Below, one piece after another: positions 1 through 12,321 of a stretch of 64,000 bases of DNA (within the stretch, counting starts at the first letter, position 1; each line of letters begins with the position of its first letter). A program made the translations under genes and the position numbers. The notes under the pieces are model-generated. The model was given only the letters and a program-made list of their open reading frames with translations, ran no database searches and had not been told where the DNA came from. The DNA is from Paramuribaculum sp. (lineage in GTDB: Bacteria; Bacteroidota; Bacteroidia; Bacteroidales; Muribaculaceae), in the NCBI GenBank assembly GCA_022511125.1, contig JAFLSD010000001.1, positions 1 to 64,000 of the forward strand, written 5' to 3'.

Positions 1-32
1 TGTAGCGCTCTAACCAACTGAGCTAAGGGACT
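1..32 (-). tRNA. tRNA, 5' part only, probably tRNA-Ile(GAT)
   Basis: Read on the minus strand, the sequence shows a 7-base acceptor strand, T8-A9, a D-stem (GCTC...GAGC) around AGTTGGTTA, and the start of an anticodon stem (CTACA). The window ends before the anticodon, so the isoacceptor is not visible. It lies just downstream of the 16S gene on the same strand, where Bacteroidales rRNA operons carry tRNA-Ile followed by tRNA-Ala before 23S. The tRNA-Ile identity is therefore an inference from position and sequence similarity. Confidence 0.8.
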
Positions 33-162
33 GCACTTCAACCCCCAGCAGGGGGAATAATGCTTTATATTGTACATCAGCGCGAAGCAGCAAGACAAAG
101 AAACGTCTCTCTTAATAATATACTGACCGCCGGAGTGGAATACCGCGCAACGAGGCGGCTCC

Positions 163-1706
<1,544 letters not shown>

Positions 1707-1947
1707 TTATCTTTTTCTTTTCTTTTCGTTGGCTTGCGCCACCGTCGTTTTGCAGCGTCGGTCTATCATCGTCAGGATCTATCCGTTTTCCTCAATGACC
1801 GTAACCGATACAGCCATCGAAAAGGATATTGACAGAGTCGGACCGATTCATTCTGATAAATGCATACAGTCCGTATTGACTCTTGTACTACTTCTTCCTA
1901 TTGTAATGCTTTCAATGTTCGATTTCGCTTTGTCTCAAAAGCGACTG
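1707..1947 (-). other. rRNA operon leader
   Basis: This stretch lies between the 16S 5' end and the presumed promoter near 1950. No gene is visible in it. It is pyrimidine-rich next to the 16S gene and would be transcribed as the 5' leader of the rRNA precursor, where processing stems and antitermination signals usually lie. I could not assign such elements individually. Confidence 0.45.
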
Positions 1948-1981
1948 CAAAATTAATACTTCTTTTCTAATTATACAAGAA
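1948..1981 (-). promoter_or_regulatory. Probable rRNA operon promoter
   Basis: On the minus strand, TAATTTTG (complement of 1948-1955) fits the Bacteroidetes -7 box TAnnTTTG. A TTCTTG-type -33 box (complement of 1976-1981) lies 20 bases upstream, the usual spacing. It is placed to drive the 16S gene with a leader of about 230 bases. This is a consensus match only and there is no mapped start. Confidence 0.55.
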
Positions 1982-2071
1982 ATGACGGGATTTTTTGATG
2001 ATTTCTCCTGAAAATATTGACAAAATATTCTATCATAGGTAATTTCACCCCAATCCCGTCGATTATATTTT

Positions 2072-2103
2072 TTTGCTACATCAAAATAATTTCGTTATTT
2101 TCG
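2072..2103 (+). promoter_or_regulatory. Probable promoter of the DUF1460 gene
   Basis: TTTG at 2072-2075 and TATTTTCG at 2096-2103 are separated by 20 bases. They match the Bacteroidetes -33/-7 pair with one mismatch in the -7 box. The start codon follows 21 bases later, so the leader would be very short. Confidence 0.45.
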
Positions 2104-2124
2104 CATTCCAAATAATAAAAAGTC

Positions 2125-2982
2125 ATGAAATATCTCAAAATATTCTTTTTTGTACTGATCGCTCACATCTATTCGAGTACCTACGCTGTGTCACCTGGCG
2201 AAGTGAGATTCGGCAATGAATCTGCCGACACAGTCACGATTACCAATATACTTCAAGAAATCCATGACGCGCATTATAAGACAACCAATGAAAAAATCAT
2301 AGCGATAGCTCGCAAACTCATCGACACTCCCTATGGGGCGGGGACTCTCGAATGTAGCCCTGAACAGCTTACGGTAAATCTCTCTGCTGTTGATTGCACA
2401 ACATTTGTAGAGTATGTCACAGCTATGGCGATGACTATTGATGAAAACCGCACATCATGGCATGACTTTATCTATAATCTCGAAAGATTGAGATACAGAA
2501 ACGGTCAAATAAACGGCTACTCGTCACGATTGCATTATGTCAGCGACTGGATTATAGACAATGCTCACAGAGGGATACTTCAGGATGTGACAGATAGGAT
2601 AGCCATACCATCCTATCAGATTAAAACCCTCGATTTTATGTCCCGAAACCGCGACAAGTATCCCGCGCTTGCTGAAGATGAAGAATTTGAAAAGCTGAAA
2701 AACGCCGAGATTGGGTACCGCTCACACAGGATCCCTTATATAAAACCGACAAATACCGCCAAACTTCCACTTAACGACGGCGACATCATCATTATAATCT
2801 CCAAGACTCAAGGTTTGGATGCACAGCACATGGGATTCGCCATTAATATCGACGGGCAGCCACATCTTCTTCATGCATCGTCAGCCCATGGGAAGGTATT
2901 GATAGATCCCCTATCGATTTCCGAGTATCTTAAGCGTAACCGTTCGGCATCGGGAATCAGAGTGGTTCGCCTTAAGGAATAA
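2125..2982 (+). CDS. DUF1460 family NlpC/P60-like amidase, exported
   Basis: 285 residues. A signal peptide covers roughly residues 1-21 (charged start, then a run of Phe/Leu/Ile), so the product is exported to the periplasm or surface. The DUF1460 family is related to NlpC/P60 cysteine peptidases and N-acetylmuramoyl-L-alanine amidases acting on peptidoglycan. The likely nucleophile is Cys91 in VDCTTFVEY and the likely base is His235 in AQHMGFAI; a second His in HLLHASS follows. Length is typical of the family. The gene stands alone between the rRNA operon and enolase, facing enolase, with a bidirectional terminator between them. The family call is firm; the substrate is inferred. Confidence 0.85.
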   Translation: MKYLKIFFFVLIAHIYSSTYAVSPGEVRFGNESADTVTITNILQEIHDAHYKTTNEKIIAIARKLIDTPYGAGTLECSPEQLTVNLSAVDCTTFVEYVTAMAMTIDENRTSWHDFIYNLERLRYRNGQINGYSSRLHYVSDWIIDNAHRGILQDVTDRIAIPSYQIKTLDFMSRNRDKYPALAEDEEFEKLKNAEIGYRSHRIPYIKPTNTAKLPLNDGDIIIIISKTQGLDAQHMGFAINIDGQPHLLHASSAHGKVLIDPLSISEYLKRNRSASGIRVVRLKE

Positions 2983-2991
2983 AACAAGCAT

Positions 2992-3024
2992 AAAAAAAGC
3001 CGTCTGATTTGACGGCTTCTTTTA
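2992..3024. terminator. Bidirectional rho-independent terminator
   Basis: An 8-bp stem AAGCCGTC/GACGGCTT with loop TGATTT lies between the convergent DUF1460 gene and enolase. It has an A run on the left and CTTTTATT on the right, so it can stop transcription from both sides. Confidence 0.8.
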
Positions 3025-3040
3025 TTGGAGTGAATTAATT

Positions 3041-4342
<1,302 letters not shown>

Positions 4343-4402
4343 TTATAAAGTTTATAAAAGTTCTCAAGATTAAAGTTAAAGACCTATGTCGTTAATCTTT
4401 CG

Positions 4403-4410
4403 CAAATATA
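4403..4410 (-). promoter_or_regulatory. -7 box of the eno promoter
   Basis: The minus strand carries TATATTTG, a perfect TAnnTTTG match, 73 bases before the eno start codon. No clear TTTG -33 box was found at the expected distance, so only the -7 element is called. Confidence 0.4.
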
Positions 4411-4481
4411 CTAAACCTCTCTGACTTATTTAGTAGTTAAAACCCACTTTTTTTATCTCTAACCGATTATTGTTATAAAAA

Positions 4482-4516
4482 AACGCCTGACCTCAATATC
4501 GATCAGGCGTTTTTTA
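4482..4516 (-). terminator. Terminator of the ribosomal super-cluster
   Basis: A 9-bp stem AACGCCTGA/TCAGGCGTT with a 12-base loop lies just downstream of rplQ. On the minus strand it is followed by a T run, and a T run also follows on the plus strand. It marks the end of the rpsL-to-rplQ cluster. Confidence 0.85.
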
Positions 4517-4539
4517 TGTCTAACAGCTATGAATAATGC

Positions 4540-5091
4540 TTATTCTGCTTTTTCTTCAGTTGCTTCGGCAACGGGTGCTTCCGGTGTCTCGGCTTTGGTT
4601 GCCTCTACCACATCGATAGTCTCTTCTGCAGCTTTGGCAGGAGCTGCGGCTGCCGGAGCGGCTGTCGATTTATTGCGGCGTGAACGGCGTGTTCTTCCGC
4701 TTTCCTTCTTGACCTTATCTTTGAGCATGTTTTCATTGTAGTCTACAAGCTCTATAAAACACATCTTTGCATTGTCGCCAAGACGATATCCCGTTTTCAG
4801 AATGCGGGTATAACCACCATTACGGTCACCGATTTTCTGAGCTACTTCTCTGAACAGCTCGGTAACCGCATATTTGTTCTGAAGATAGGAAAATACGAGA
4901 CGGCGGTTTGCCATAGTGTCTTCTTTCGAACGGTTGATCAGGGGTTCGGCATACATTCTCAAAGCCTTAGCCTTGGCCAAAGTAGTGAATATACGCTTTT
5001 TCATGATCAGGGAAATCGTCATATTCGAGAGAAGAGCGTCGCGATGCGCCTTCTTACGGCCTAAGTGATTGAATTTTTTATTATGTCTCAT
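4540..5091 (-). CDS. rplQ: 50S ribosomal protein L17
   Basis: 183 residues. L17 sits at the peptide exit side of the large subunit. The N-terminal core ([12 protein letters not shown], then the region around RRLVFSYLQ) is the family domain. About 50 C-terminal residues form an Ala/Glu/Pro-rich tail ([14 protein letters not shown]) that makes it longer than the roughly 120-residue L17 of Proteobacteria; Bacteroidetes L17 proteins commonly carry such tails. It is the last gene of the cluster, 6 bases after rpoA, followed by a strong terminator. Confidence 0.98.
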   Translation of the reverse strand: MRHNKKFNHLGRKKAHRDALLSNMTISLIMKKRIFTTLAKAKALRMYAEPLINRSKEDTMANRRLVFSYLQNKYAVTELFREVAQKIGDRNGGYTRILKTGYRLGDNAKMCFIELVDYNENMLKDKVKKESGRTRRSRRNKSTAAPAAAAPAKAAEETIDVVEATKAETPEAPVAEATEEKAE

Positions 5092-5097
5092 CGTACT

Positions 5098-6090
5098 TTA
5101 CTCTTTATCTAATTTATATTTCGATATATCCATCCCGAACGAAAGGTTCAGGTTTGCCAAAAGGTCATCAAGTTCGGTAAGTGATTTCTTTCCGAAATTA
5201 CGGAATTTAAGCAAATCGGTTTTATTGAACTTCACCAGATCGCCGAGGGTTTCCACTTCTGCGCTCTTGAGACAATTCAATGCTCTTACCGAGAGATCCA
5301 TATCAACAAGCTTCGACTTCAAAAGCTGACGCATGTGCAATACCTCTTCATCGAATTCTTCATTTTCCTCTGTTTCTGTCGGCTCCATGGTGATTTTGTC
5401 GTCGGCGAACAGCATGAAATGATGAATAAGTATCTTAGCGGCTGCTTTAAGTGCATCCTTCGGAAGGATTGAACCGTTGGTGGTTATCTCTATTGTCAGC
5501 TTGTCATAGTCGGTTTTCTGGTCTACGCGGAAATTCTCGACGGTATATTTAACGTTTTTGATAGGTGTATAGATCGAGTCTATTGCTATCACGTTTATAT
5601 CATCCTTCGGGACATCGTTTTCTTCTGCCGGCACCCAGCCACGACCCTTGTTGATCGTCAGTTCCAAGGTGAAACGAGCTTTCGGATCGAGATGGCAGAT
5701 AACTTCTTCAGGATTCAGGACTTCAAAACCCGACAATACTTTGCCTATATCGCCTGCGGTTAAAACGTCCTGATCGGTTACCGTAATCGTAGCCTTTTCC
5801 GATTCTGTATCCTCCACTATTTGCTTCAGGTCAACCTTCTTGAGATTAAGGATGATGTTTGTCACATCTTCCTTAACGCCGGGAATCGTATCAAACTCAT
5901 GTTTTACACCGTCTATCTTGATGGAAGAGATTGCATATCCTTCCAACGACGAAAGCAGGATACGGCGTAGGGCGTTTCCTATGGTGATACCATAACCCGG
6001 CTCCAATGGCTTGAACTCGAATTTGCCGAAATGATTGTCGGCCTCCAACATCAGTACTTTGTCTGGTTTTTGAAACGCTAATATAGCCAT
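5098..6090 (-). CDS. rpoA: RNA polymerase alpha subunit
   Basis: 330 residues. Alpha dimerises to nucleate RNA polymerase assembly. The N-terminal domain is recognised by [18 protein letters not shown] near residues 33-50. The C-terminal domain shows [18 protein letters not shown] near 290-307, the helix-hairpin-helix that contacts UP elements and activators. An acidic linker ([11 protein letters not shown]) joins the two. The position between rpsD and rplQ is the classic alpha-operon order. Confidence 0.99.
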   Translation of the reverse strand: MAILAFQKPDKVLMLEADNHFGKFEFKPLEPGYGITIGNALRRILLSSLEGYAISSIKIDGVKHEFDTIPGVKEDVTNIILNLKKVDLKQIVEDTESEKATITVTDQDVLTAGDIGKVLSGFEVLNPEEVICHLDPKARFTLELTINKGRGWVPAEENDVPKDDINVIAIDSIYTPIKNVKYTVENFRVDQKTDYDKLTIEITTNGSILPKDALKAAAKILIHHFMLFADDKITMEPTETEENEEFDEEVLHMRQLLKSKLVDMDLSVRALNCLKSAEVETLGDLVKFNKTDLLKFRNFGKKSLTELDDLLANLNLSFGMDISKYKLDKE

Positions 6091-6111
6091 GTGGACCTGT
6101 TTTAAAAATTA

Positions 6112-6717
6112 TTATTTCGAATAAAGTTCGACGATTAACTGCTCCTTGATGTTTTCCGGGATATCCTCACGTGCCGGAACATGAAGGAACTTACCTGCTT
6201 TCTGGCTTTCATCCCATTCTATCCAAGGATATTTGCTGTGGTTGAAACCTGCCAGAGAATCGGTTATTACTTCGAGTGATTTCGATTTTTCGCGAACACC
6301 CACGATATCGCCGGGAAGAACCTGATAAGAAGCGATATTGACTACTTCGCCGTTCACAGTGATATGACGGTGAAGAACCAGCTGACGAGCAGCGGCACGT
6401 GTAGGCGCTATACCAAGACGGTATACTACGTTATCAAGGCGACTTTCCAACAATTGGAGGAGCACTTCACCGGTGATACCCTTGGTTCTTGCTGCCTTTT
6501 CAAACAGGTTGTGGAACTGTTTTTCGAGTACGCCATAAGTATATTTGGCTTTCTGCTTCTCACGCAGCTGAACACCATATTCCGATGTCTTGCGACGACG
6601 GTTCAGACCGTGCTGTCCCGGCGGATAATTCTTTTTTGCCAGAACTTTGTCTTCGCCGAAGATCGGCTCACCGAACTTGCGGGCGATCTTTGTTTTTGGA
6701 CCTGTATATCTTGCCAT
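6112..6717 (-). CDS. rpsD: 30S ribosomal protein S4
   Basis: 201 residues. S4 is a primary 16S-binding assembly protein. The S4 RNA-binding domain is visible at [11 protein letters not shown] and [13 protein letters not shown]. The N-terminus ([18 protein letters not shown]) lacks zinc-binding cysteines, so it is the zinc-free form. A 165-base gap separates it from rpsK, larger than almost all other gaps in the cluster. In E. coli S4 represses its own operon; whether it does so here cannot be read from the sequence. Confidence 0.98.
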   Translation of the reverse strand: MARYTGPKTKIARKFGEPIFGEDKVLAKKNYPPGQHGLNRRRKTSEYGVQLREKQKAKYTYGVLEKQFHNLFEKAARTKGITGEVLLQLLESRLDNVVYRLGIAPTRAAARQLVLHRHITVNGEVVNIASYQVLPGDIVGVREKSKSLEVITDSLAGFNHSKYPWIEWDESQKAGKFLHVPAREDIPENIKEQLIVELYSK

Positions 6718-6882
6718 TTTTATTTTCGTTTAATTTTTTGCTACCGGGGCGGACGTGTCAGTCTGTGCAGCCGCGACCATAGAGAGGTGTAAAAATATGG
6801 TCTATTTCACGTTCCGGCGCTCCCACGCCGATTAGCCATTAATTATTTGAGATGATGTCTGTTTGAACCTGTATCCGATCCA
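6718..6882 (-). other. Long rpsK-rpsD intergenic leader
   Basis: 165 bases without a gene between rpsK and rpsD. The left part is GC-rich with several short complementary segments (such as GGCGTGGGAGCGCC), unlike the AT-rich spacers elsewhere in the cluster. It could be a structured control region for rpsD-rpoA-rplQ or an internal promoter. No match to a known leader family is claimed. Confidence 0.3.
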
Positions 6883-7272
6883 TTATACGCGACGGCGTTT
6901 CGGAGGACGGCATCCGTTGTGGGGAAGAGGAGTCACGTCGATGATTTCAGTAACTTCTATACCCGCTCCATGAACCGTACGGATAGCGCTTTCGCGGCCA
7001 TTACCGGGACCCTTTACGTAAGCCTTCACTTTTCTCAGACCAAGATCATAAGCTGTCTTGGCGCAATCCTGTGCCGCCATCTGGGCTGCGTACGGAGTGT
7101 TCTTTTTCGAACCTCTGAAACCCATCTTGCCCGCGCTCGACCAGGATATCACCTGACCTTCCGAATTGGCTAAGCACACGATAATATTGTTGAACGACGA
7201 ATGTACGTGAAGCTGACCTGCTGCGTCAACCTTAACATTGCGTTTCTTTGATGAAACTGTCTTCTTTGCCAT
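6883..7272 (-). CDS. rpsK: 30S ribosomal protein S11
   Basis: 129 residues. S11 lines the platform of the small subunit near the mRNA exit site. The conserved core includes [25 protein letters not shown], and the C-terminal [13 protein letters not shown]. The N-terminus is Lys-rich. It lies 9 bases after rpsM. Confidence 0.99.
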   Translation of the reverse strand: MAKKTVSSKKRNVKVDAAGQLHVHSSFNNIIVCLANSEGQVISWSSAGKMGFRGSKKNTPYAAQMAAQDCAKTAYDLGLRKVKAYVKGPGNGRESAIRTVHGAGIEVTEIIDVTPLPHNGCRPPKRRRV

Positions 7273-7281
7273 ATTCTAATA

Positions 7282-7662
7282 TTATTTCGTTGCTTTCTTT
7301 TTGTTTGCCACCGTTTTCTTACGGCCTTTGCGCGTACGCGCATTGTTCTTTGTGCTCTGACCTCTTACGGGCAAGCCTATACGATGACGAATGCCGCGAT
7401 AACAGCCGATATCCATCAGACGCTTGATGTTCAGCTGGATTTCACTGCGAAGGTCACCCTCCACTTTATAATCTGAACCGATCACTTCGCGAACACGCGC
7501 TGCCTGATCGTCTGTCCAGTCTTTCACCTTGATATCGCGGTCTACACCGGCTTTCTCGAGGATCGACTTCGCTGAGCTCCGGCCTATGCCGAAGATATAA
7601 GTCAAGGCTATTTCACCTCTTTTATTTTGGGGGAGGTCAACTCCCACGATACGTACTGCCAT
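7282..7662 (-). CDS. rpsM: 30S ribosomal protein S13
   Basis: 126 residues. S13 sits in the head of the small subunit and contacts the large subunit and P-site tRNA. Hallmarks are the N-terminal [20 protein letters not shown], the central [19 protein letters not shown], and the basic tail [14 protein letters not shown]. It follows rpmJ in the infA-rpmJ-rpsM order usual for bacteria. Confidence 0.99.
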   Translation of the reverse strand: MAVRIVGVDLPQNKRGEIALTYIFGIGRSSAKSILEKAGVDRDIKVKDWTDDQAARVREVIGSDYKVEGDLRSEIQLNIKRLMDIGCYRGIRHRIGLPVRGQSTKNNARTRKGRKKTVANKKKATK

Positions 7663-7698
7663 ATATTGACTGATTTTTTTTGCAAAATTAATAAAAAA

Positions 7699-7815
7699 TT
7701 ATCCTTGACGCTGTTTGAACTTGGGATTTTTCTTATTTATCACATACAAGCGACCCTTGCGACGAACAATTTTGCTGTCCGGGGTCCGTTTTTTTACTGA
7801 GGCTCTTACTTTCAT
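7699..7815 (-). CDS. rpmJ: 50S ribosomal protein L36, zinc-free form
   Basis: 38 residues, from the ATG whose complement is 7813-7815. The product starts [13 protein letters not shown] and ends [10 protein letters not shown], a clear L36. The Cys/His zinc ligands of the canonical form (CxxC...C...H) are absent, so this is the zinc-independent type. It lies between infA and rpsM, its normal place. Confidence 0.95.
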   Translation of the reverse strand: MKVRASVKKRTPDSKIVRRKGRLYVINKKNPKFKQRQG

Positions 7816-7835
7816 CTCTATTTTGATTTAAATTT

Positions 7836-8054
7836 TTATTTATACCTGAATGCAATCCTACCTTTCGACAGATCGTAAGGCGACATTTCGACTCTCACTT
7901 TGTCGCCGGGAAGAATCTTGATATAATGCATCCTCATCTTACCCGAGATATGCGCCGTTATTTCATGACCGTTCTCAAGCTCTACCCTGAACATTGCGTT
8001 ACTCAGAGCTTCGACGATCGTTCCGTCTTGTTCGATTGCAGCTTGTTTTGCCAT
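7836..8054 (-). CDS. infA: Translation initiation factor IF-1
   Basis: 72 residues, a single S1-like OB fold that binds the ribosomal A site during initiation. Recognised by [38 protein letters not shown] and the final [10 protein letters not shown]. It lies 9 bases after map and 20 before rpmJ, in the canonical secY-map-infA-rpmJ order. Confidence 0.99.
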   Translation of the reverse strand: MAKQAAIEQDGTIVEALSNAMFRVELENGHEITAHISGKMRMHYIKILPGDKVRVEMSPYDLSKGRIAFRYK

Positions 8055-8063
8055 ATTGTTTAT

Positions 8064-8846
8064 TTAAATATATCGTTCTTTCAAAACGTCCTTCACATAA
8101 TCGAATGTAGTCAGCACTTCAGTTTCGCCATCCACTATCGCCACCGTATGTTCATAATGAGCCGACGGCTTGCGATCGCGTGTACGGCAAGTCCAACCAT
8201 CTATCTCGATAACAACATTACGGGCGCCGAGATTGATCATCGGTTCGATAGCAAGACACATCCCCTCGCGAATCAAAGCACCAGTACGGCGACGTCCGTA
8301 ATTGGGAACTTCCGGGTCTTCATGCATCGATTTACCGATACCGTGGCCGCACATTTCACGTACTACCGAGTAACCTCTCGACTCGCAATAAGTCTGGATG
8401 GCATTCGAAATATCACCTATACGGTTCCCCTCTTTACAAGCTTCGATTCCTTTGTATAAGGCTTCTTTTGTGGTGCGAAGGAGAGCCATCACCTCCGGTG
8501 CCGGTTCGCCTATAGCGAAAGTATAACACATATCGCCGTGAAAACCATCGAGCTCAACCACAACATCAGTCCCTATCACATCGCCCTCGCGTAAAGCGTA
8601 GTTAGAAGGAAATCCATGGACCACAGTCTCATTCACCTCATAACATACGGCTGCAGGAAAGCCGCCATATCCCAAGCAACTCGCCTTGCCGCCGTTGTCG
8701 TTTATAAACTCCCGGGCTATCATCTCGATGTGATTGGTCGTTACGCCCTCTTTCACGTGTGAGGCTATTTCGCCGAGCACACGGCTTGTCAGGTCGCAAG
8801 CCTTACGCATCTTTTCGATTTCTTCAGGAGTCTTGAGGTAAATCAT
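8064..8846 (-). CDS. map: Methionine aminopeptidase, type I
   Basis: 260 residues. It removes the initiator methionine from nascent proteins using a dinuclear metal centre. Visible metal-site segments are DVVVELDGFHGDMC (two Asp ligands), HGIGKSMHEDP (His ligand) and EPMINLGARNVV (Glu ligand). The substrate-pocket His is in ETVVHGFPSN. Length and the lack of an N-terminal extension are typical of the short type Ia enzyme. It is placed after secY, as in many bacteria. Confidence 0.97.
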   Translation of the reverse strand: MIYLKTPEEIEKMRKACDLTSRVLGEIASHVKEGVTTNHIEMIAREFINDNGGKASCLGYGGFPAAVCYEVNETVVHGFPSNYALREGDVIGTDVVVELDGFHGDMCYTFAIGEPAPEVMALLRTTKEALYKGIEACKEGNRIGDISNAIQTYCESRGYSVVREMCGHGIGKSMHEDPEVPNYGRRRTGALIREGMCLAIEPMINLGARNVVIEIDGWTCRTRDRKPSAHYEHTVAIVDGETEVLTTFDYVKDVLKERYI

Positions 8847-8858
8847 CTGCTTTTTCGA

Positions 8859-10208
8859 TTAATAAGCGCTGCCTGTCGTACGTCCTTTTATCTTACCTTC
8901 CTTCATCAGACCATCGTAATGATGCATCATCAGATGACTTTCTATCTGCTGAAGAGTATCAAGAACTACTCCCACGAGGATCAGCAACGATGTGCCGCCG
9001 AAGAACTGCGAGAAATTCTGACTGATACCGAAGAAGCGTGCAAAAGCCGGAAGGATTGCCACGATACCTAAAAACAATGATCCCGGAAGAGTGATCCTCG
9101 ACATTATGGAATCAAGATATTCAGCCGTTTTCTTACCTGGTTTTACACCCGGAATGAAACCGTTGTTGCGTTTCATATCTTCGGCCATCTGAGTCGGTCT
9201 GACCGTAATGGCTGTATAGAAATAAGTGAACGCTACGATCATTATGAAGTAAACCAGATTGTACCAGAAACCGTTGATATCCGAGAAAGCTGCGAAGAAA
9301 CCACTGCTTCCTTCCTGACTGCCGAAACCTGCAAGGGTGATAGGAATGAACATAATCGCCTGGGCGAAGATGATCGGCATCACACCTGCTGCGTTTACCT
9401 TCAGAGGAATATACTGGCGGGCACCTCCGTACTGGCGGTTACCGACGATTCTCTTGGCATACTGCACCGGTACCTTGCGAGTTCCCTGAACGAGAAGCAC
9501 GGCTCCGATCGTTACGGCAAACAATAGGATAATCTCCACGATAAACATCACAAGACCGCCCTGCGAACCTGTCGAGCCAGGCATACGGCTTGTGAATTCA
9601 TAGAACAGTGCTCCCGGGAGACGTGCGATAATACCCACGAGGATGATGAAAGAAATACCGTTACCGATACCGCGGTCAGTTATCCTTTCACCAAGCCACA
9701 TGATAAACATCGAACCTGCAGCGAGAATCACTGTAAGATAAACTATCGTCCAGAAACCCATTGTAGCTGTTGAACCGGCCGCACTAACCTGCACCTGAAG
9801 ATTTACAAGATAAGCAGGTCCCTGTAACAACAGGATAAGAACGGTCAGATATCGGGTATACTGATTGAGCTTCTGACGACCGCTCTCGCCTTCGCGCTGC
9901 ATCTTCTGGAACGACGGAAGAACCATCCCCAAAAGCTGGATAACGATCGATGCCGTTATATATGGCATAATACCCAGAGCGAAGATTGAAGCCTGCGAGA
10001 ACGCACCGCCCGAGAACATATCGAGAAGCTGCATCAACCCGCTCTTATTGGTAAACTTCGACAAGGCGTCGAGGTCTTCCGGACTGATTCCGGGAAGAAC
10101 GACATAGCAACCCAAGCGGTAAACCAACACCAGCAACAATGTCACCAAGATGCGTTTACGGAGTTCCTCGATTGTCCAGATATTTTTAATTGTTTCTACA
10201 AATCTCAT
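8859..10208 (-). CDS. secY: Protein translocase subunit SecY
   Basis: 449 residues. SecY is the channel protein of the Sec translocon in the inner membrane. Ten hydrophobic segments can be picked out, with the plug/lateral-gate region LPGISPEDLDAL near 38-49. The cytosolic loop VQYAKRIVGNRQYGGARQ is near 250 and the C-terminal loop includes RPTQMAEDMKRNNGFIPG. It lies between rplO and map, in the usual spc-operon order. Confidence 0.99.
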   Translation of the reverse strand: MRFVETIKNIWTIEELRKRILVTLLLVLVYRLGCYVVLPGISPEDLDALSKFTNKSGLMQLLDMFSGGAFSQASIFALGIMPYITASIVIQLLGMVLPSFQKMQREGESGRQKLNQYTRYLTVLILLLQGPAYLVNLQVQVSAAGSTATMGFWTIVYLTVILAAGSMFIMWLGERITDRGIGNGISFIILVGIIARLPGALFYEFTSRMPGSTGSQGGLVMFIVEIILLFAVTIGAVLLVQGTRKVPVQYAKRIVGNRQYGGARQYIPLKVNAAGVMPIIFAQAIMFIPITLAGFGSQEGSSGFFAAFSDINGFWYNLVYFIMIVAFTYFYTAITVRPTQMAEDMKRNNGFIPGVKPGKKTAEYLDSIMSRITLPGSLFLGIVAILPAFARFFGISQNFSQFFGGTSLLILVGVVLDTLQQIESHLMMHHYDGLMKEGKIKGRTTGSAY

Positions 10209-10213
10209 TATGA

Positions 10214-10660
10214 TTAGATTTTAGAGATGGTTCCACCGGCTTCAGTTATAGCCTTCTCAGCTGTCTTAGAGAACGCATTGGCCTCCACTTGCAAAGCACG
10301 GGAGATAGTGCCGTTGCCGAGGATCTTCACGAGTTGCTTACGGTTGATGAAACCTGCAGCTCTCAATTCCTCGAGACCTACCTTCTCAAGATTTTTAGCT
10401 ACTGCCAAAGCATCGATGTCGCCGATATTGATTGCTTTATATTCAACGCGGTTGATATTCTTGAAGCCGAATTTGGGCAAACGACGCTGCAAAGGCATCT
10501 GACCGCCTTCAAATCCGATTTTACGGCTGTAACCCGAACGGGATTTAGCTCCCTTGTGACCGCGCGTTGATGTTCCACCTTTACCCGAACCCGGGCCGCG
10601 GCCTATACGGGTCTTACGAGTTACGGAACCAACTGCCGGACGTAAATTATTTAATTCCAT
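10214..10660 (-). CDS. rplO: 50S ribosomal protein L15
   Basis: 148 residues. The Gly/Arg-rich N-terminal extension (RIGRGPGSGKGGTSTRGHKG) threads into 23S rRNA, and the C-terminal globular part ends at GGTISKI. It begins 13 bases after rpmD and ends 5 bases before secY. Confidence 0.99.
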   Translation of the reverse strand: MELNNLRPAVGSVTRKTRIGRGPGSGKGGTSTRGHKGAKSRSGYSRKIGFEGGQMPLQRRLPKFGFKNINRVEYKAINIGDIDALAVAKNLEKVGLEELRAAGFINRKQLVKILGNGTISRALQVEANAFSKTAEKAITEAGGTISKI

Positions 10661-10673
10661 AGCGCATTAATGT

Positions 10674-10853
10674 TTATGCTTTGGTCACCTCTACGAGATG
10701 ACGTACTTTGTTTACCATTCCCATCACAGACGGAGTGTCTTCTTTCACTACCGTGTGGTTCATTTTTCTCAGACCTAAAGCGTCTAACGTACGCTTCTGG
10801 ACAGCCGGACAATTGATACGGCTCTTTATCTGCTTGATTTTGATCTGTGCCAT
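10674..10853 (-). CDS. rpmD: 50S ribosomal protein L30
   Basis: 59 residues, starting at the ATG whose complement is 10851-10853. The product runs from MAQIKIKQIKSRINCP through RTLDALGLRKMNHTV to VRHLVEVTKA, the complete L30 fold. It lies between rpsE and rplO. A longer overlapping frame on the same strand (70 residues) is out of frame with this gene and is not real. Confidence 0.95.
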   Translation of the reverse strand: MAQIKIKQIKSRINCPAVQKRTLDALGLRKMNHTVVKEDTPSVMGMVNKVRHLVEVTKA

Positions 10854-10867
10854 TGTCTTGCAATTAC

Positions 10868-11386
10868 TTAACCGTTAAACACCTTGTTGACCGACACACC
10901 GCGGTTCTGAGCCACTGTCTGCGGACTTCTCATTTCGTCGAGAGCTGCTATAGTCGCCTTCACTAAGTTGTGGGGGTTCGACGAACCTTTCGACTTAGCC
11001 AGAACGTCTGTAATACCGACGCTCTCAAGCACGGCACGCATAGCACCTCCGGCCTTCACTCCCGTACCATGTGATGCCGGACGGAGAATGATGCGAGAGC
11101 CACCGAATTTGGCTTCCTGCTCGTGAGGAATTGTGCCATTGTGTACCGGTACTCTGATAAGATTCTTTTTAGCTGCTTCAACACCTTTGGCGATGGCTGC
11201 CGTCACTTCGTTGGCCTTACCCAGACCCCAGCCTACGATGCCGTCCTCATTGCCTACAACGACGATTGCTGCAAACGTAAACGTACGTCCGCCCTTCGTC
11301 ACCTTAGTCACACGATTGATCGCCACCAAACGATCTTTAAGTTCCAAGTCGTTTGTCGACTTTACTTTATTATTTCTTTTAGCCAT
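10868..11386 (-). CDS. rpsE: 30S ribosomal protein S5
   Basis: 172 residues. S5 acts in decoding accuracy and lies at the mRNA entry. The N-terminal dsRBD-like domain shows [17 protein letters not shown], and the central part shows [17 protein letters not shown]. The C-terminal domain includes [18 protein letters not shown]. It overlaps nothing and lies 6 bases after rplR. Confidence 0.99.
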   Translation of the reverse strand: MAKRNNKVKSTNDLELKDRLVAINRVTKVTKGGRTFTFAAIVVVGNEDGIVGWGLGKANEVTAAIAKGVEAAKKNLIRVPVHNGTIPHEQEAKFGGSRIILRPASHGTGVKAGGAMRAVLESVGITDVLAKSKGSSNPHNLVKATIAALDEMRSPQTVAQNRGVSVNKVFNG

Positions 11387-11392
11387 GATTTC

Positions 11393-11734
11393 TTAGAATT
11401 TAAGACCGCCTTTGCGAGCCGCATCGGCAAGTGATTTTACACGACCGTGAAAGAGATAACCATTGCGGTCGAAAACAACTTCGTTTATACCGGCGGCCAA
11501 TGCTTTCTGAGCTATCGCTTCGCCTACCTTCGCAGCCTTTTCGATCTTTGTCCCTTCAGCGATGCCTTTCGACGACGTCGCTGCAAGAGTACTACCGGCA
11601 AGATCGTCTATCAACTGAACGTATATCTCCTTATTGCTGCGGAAAACCGACATGCGGGGACGCTCCGCACTTCCCGAGATCTTGCCGCGGATGCGTGCTT
11701 TGATCTTATTTCTTCTTTCTATCTTAGATATCAT
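11393..11734 (-). CDS. rplR: 50S ribosomal protein L18
   Basis: 113 residues. L18 binds 5S rRNA in the central protuberance. Recognised by [35 protein letters not shown] and the end [20 protein letters not shown]. Normal length, in the rplF-rplR-rpsE order. Confidence 0.99.
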   Translation of the reverse strand: MISKIERRNKIKARIRGKISGSAERPRMSVFRSNKEIYVQLIDDLAGSTLAATSSKGIAEGTKIEKAAKVGEAIAQKALAAGINEVVFDRNGYLFHGRVKSLADAARKGGLKF

Positions 11735-11751
11735 CTTGAACTCTGTTTTAA

Positions 11752-12306
11752 TTATTTGGCACTTGCCGATTTACCCGACTTCCTTCTGATAACTTCGCCC
11801 ACAAACTTGATACCTTTTCCTTTGTAAGGTTCCGGTTTGCGCAGGGAGCGGATTTTTGCACACACCTGACCAAGCAACTGCTTGTCATCGCTCTCAAGAA
11901 TGATAAGAGGATTCTTGTTACGCTCGGTCTTGGCTTCCACCTTCACTTCCGGGGGAAGCTTGATATATATCGCATGAGAGTAACCAAGCGACAATTCAAG
12001 CACCTGGCCGGTCGCTGTCGCGCGGTAACCCACACCTACCAATTCCATCTCTTTGCGATAGCCTGTCGATACGCCCACTACCATATTGTGGATCAATGCG
12101 CGGTACAAGCCATGCTGAGCCCTGTGTTCACGGTCATCGCTCGGACGACTGATCGTCAGCTGACCGTCTTCTATCTTGATCTGGAGTTCCGGATTGAACT
12201 TCTGCTTGAGTTCGCCCTTCGGTCCTTTAACTGTAATAACATCACCGTCGACTTTAACAGTCACTCCTGCCGGGATGGTTATCGGAGCTTTACCTATTCT
12301 TGACAT
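11752..12306 (-). CDS. rplF: 50S ribosomal protein L6
   Basis: 184 residues. Two tandem L6 domains are visible: [15 protein letters not shown] at the start, and the signature [19 protein letters not shown] near residues 158-176. It lies near the factor-binding site of the large subunit. It is 15 bases after rpsH. Confidence 0.99.
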   Translation of the reverse strand: MSRIGKAPITIPAGVTVKVDGDVITVKGPKGELKQKFNPELQIKIEDGQLTISRPSDDREHRAQHGLYRALIHNMVVGVSTGYRKEMELVGVGYRATATGQVLELSLGYSHAIYIKLPPEVKVEAKTERNKNPLIILESDDKQLLGQVCAKIRSLRKPEPYKGKGIKFVGEVIRRKSGKSASAK

Positions 12307-12321
12307 ATTCGTTCCTCCAGT

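Noticed and set aside
10651-10863. 70-codon minus-strand frame between rplO and rpsE
   Set aside because: It is out of frame with the real rpmD gene, which covers the same bases and has the complete L30 sequence.
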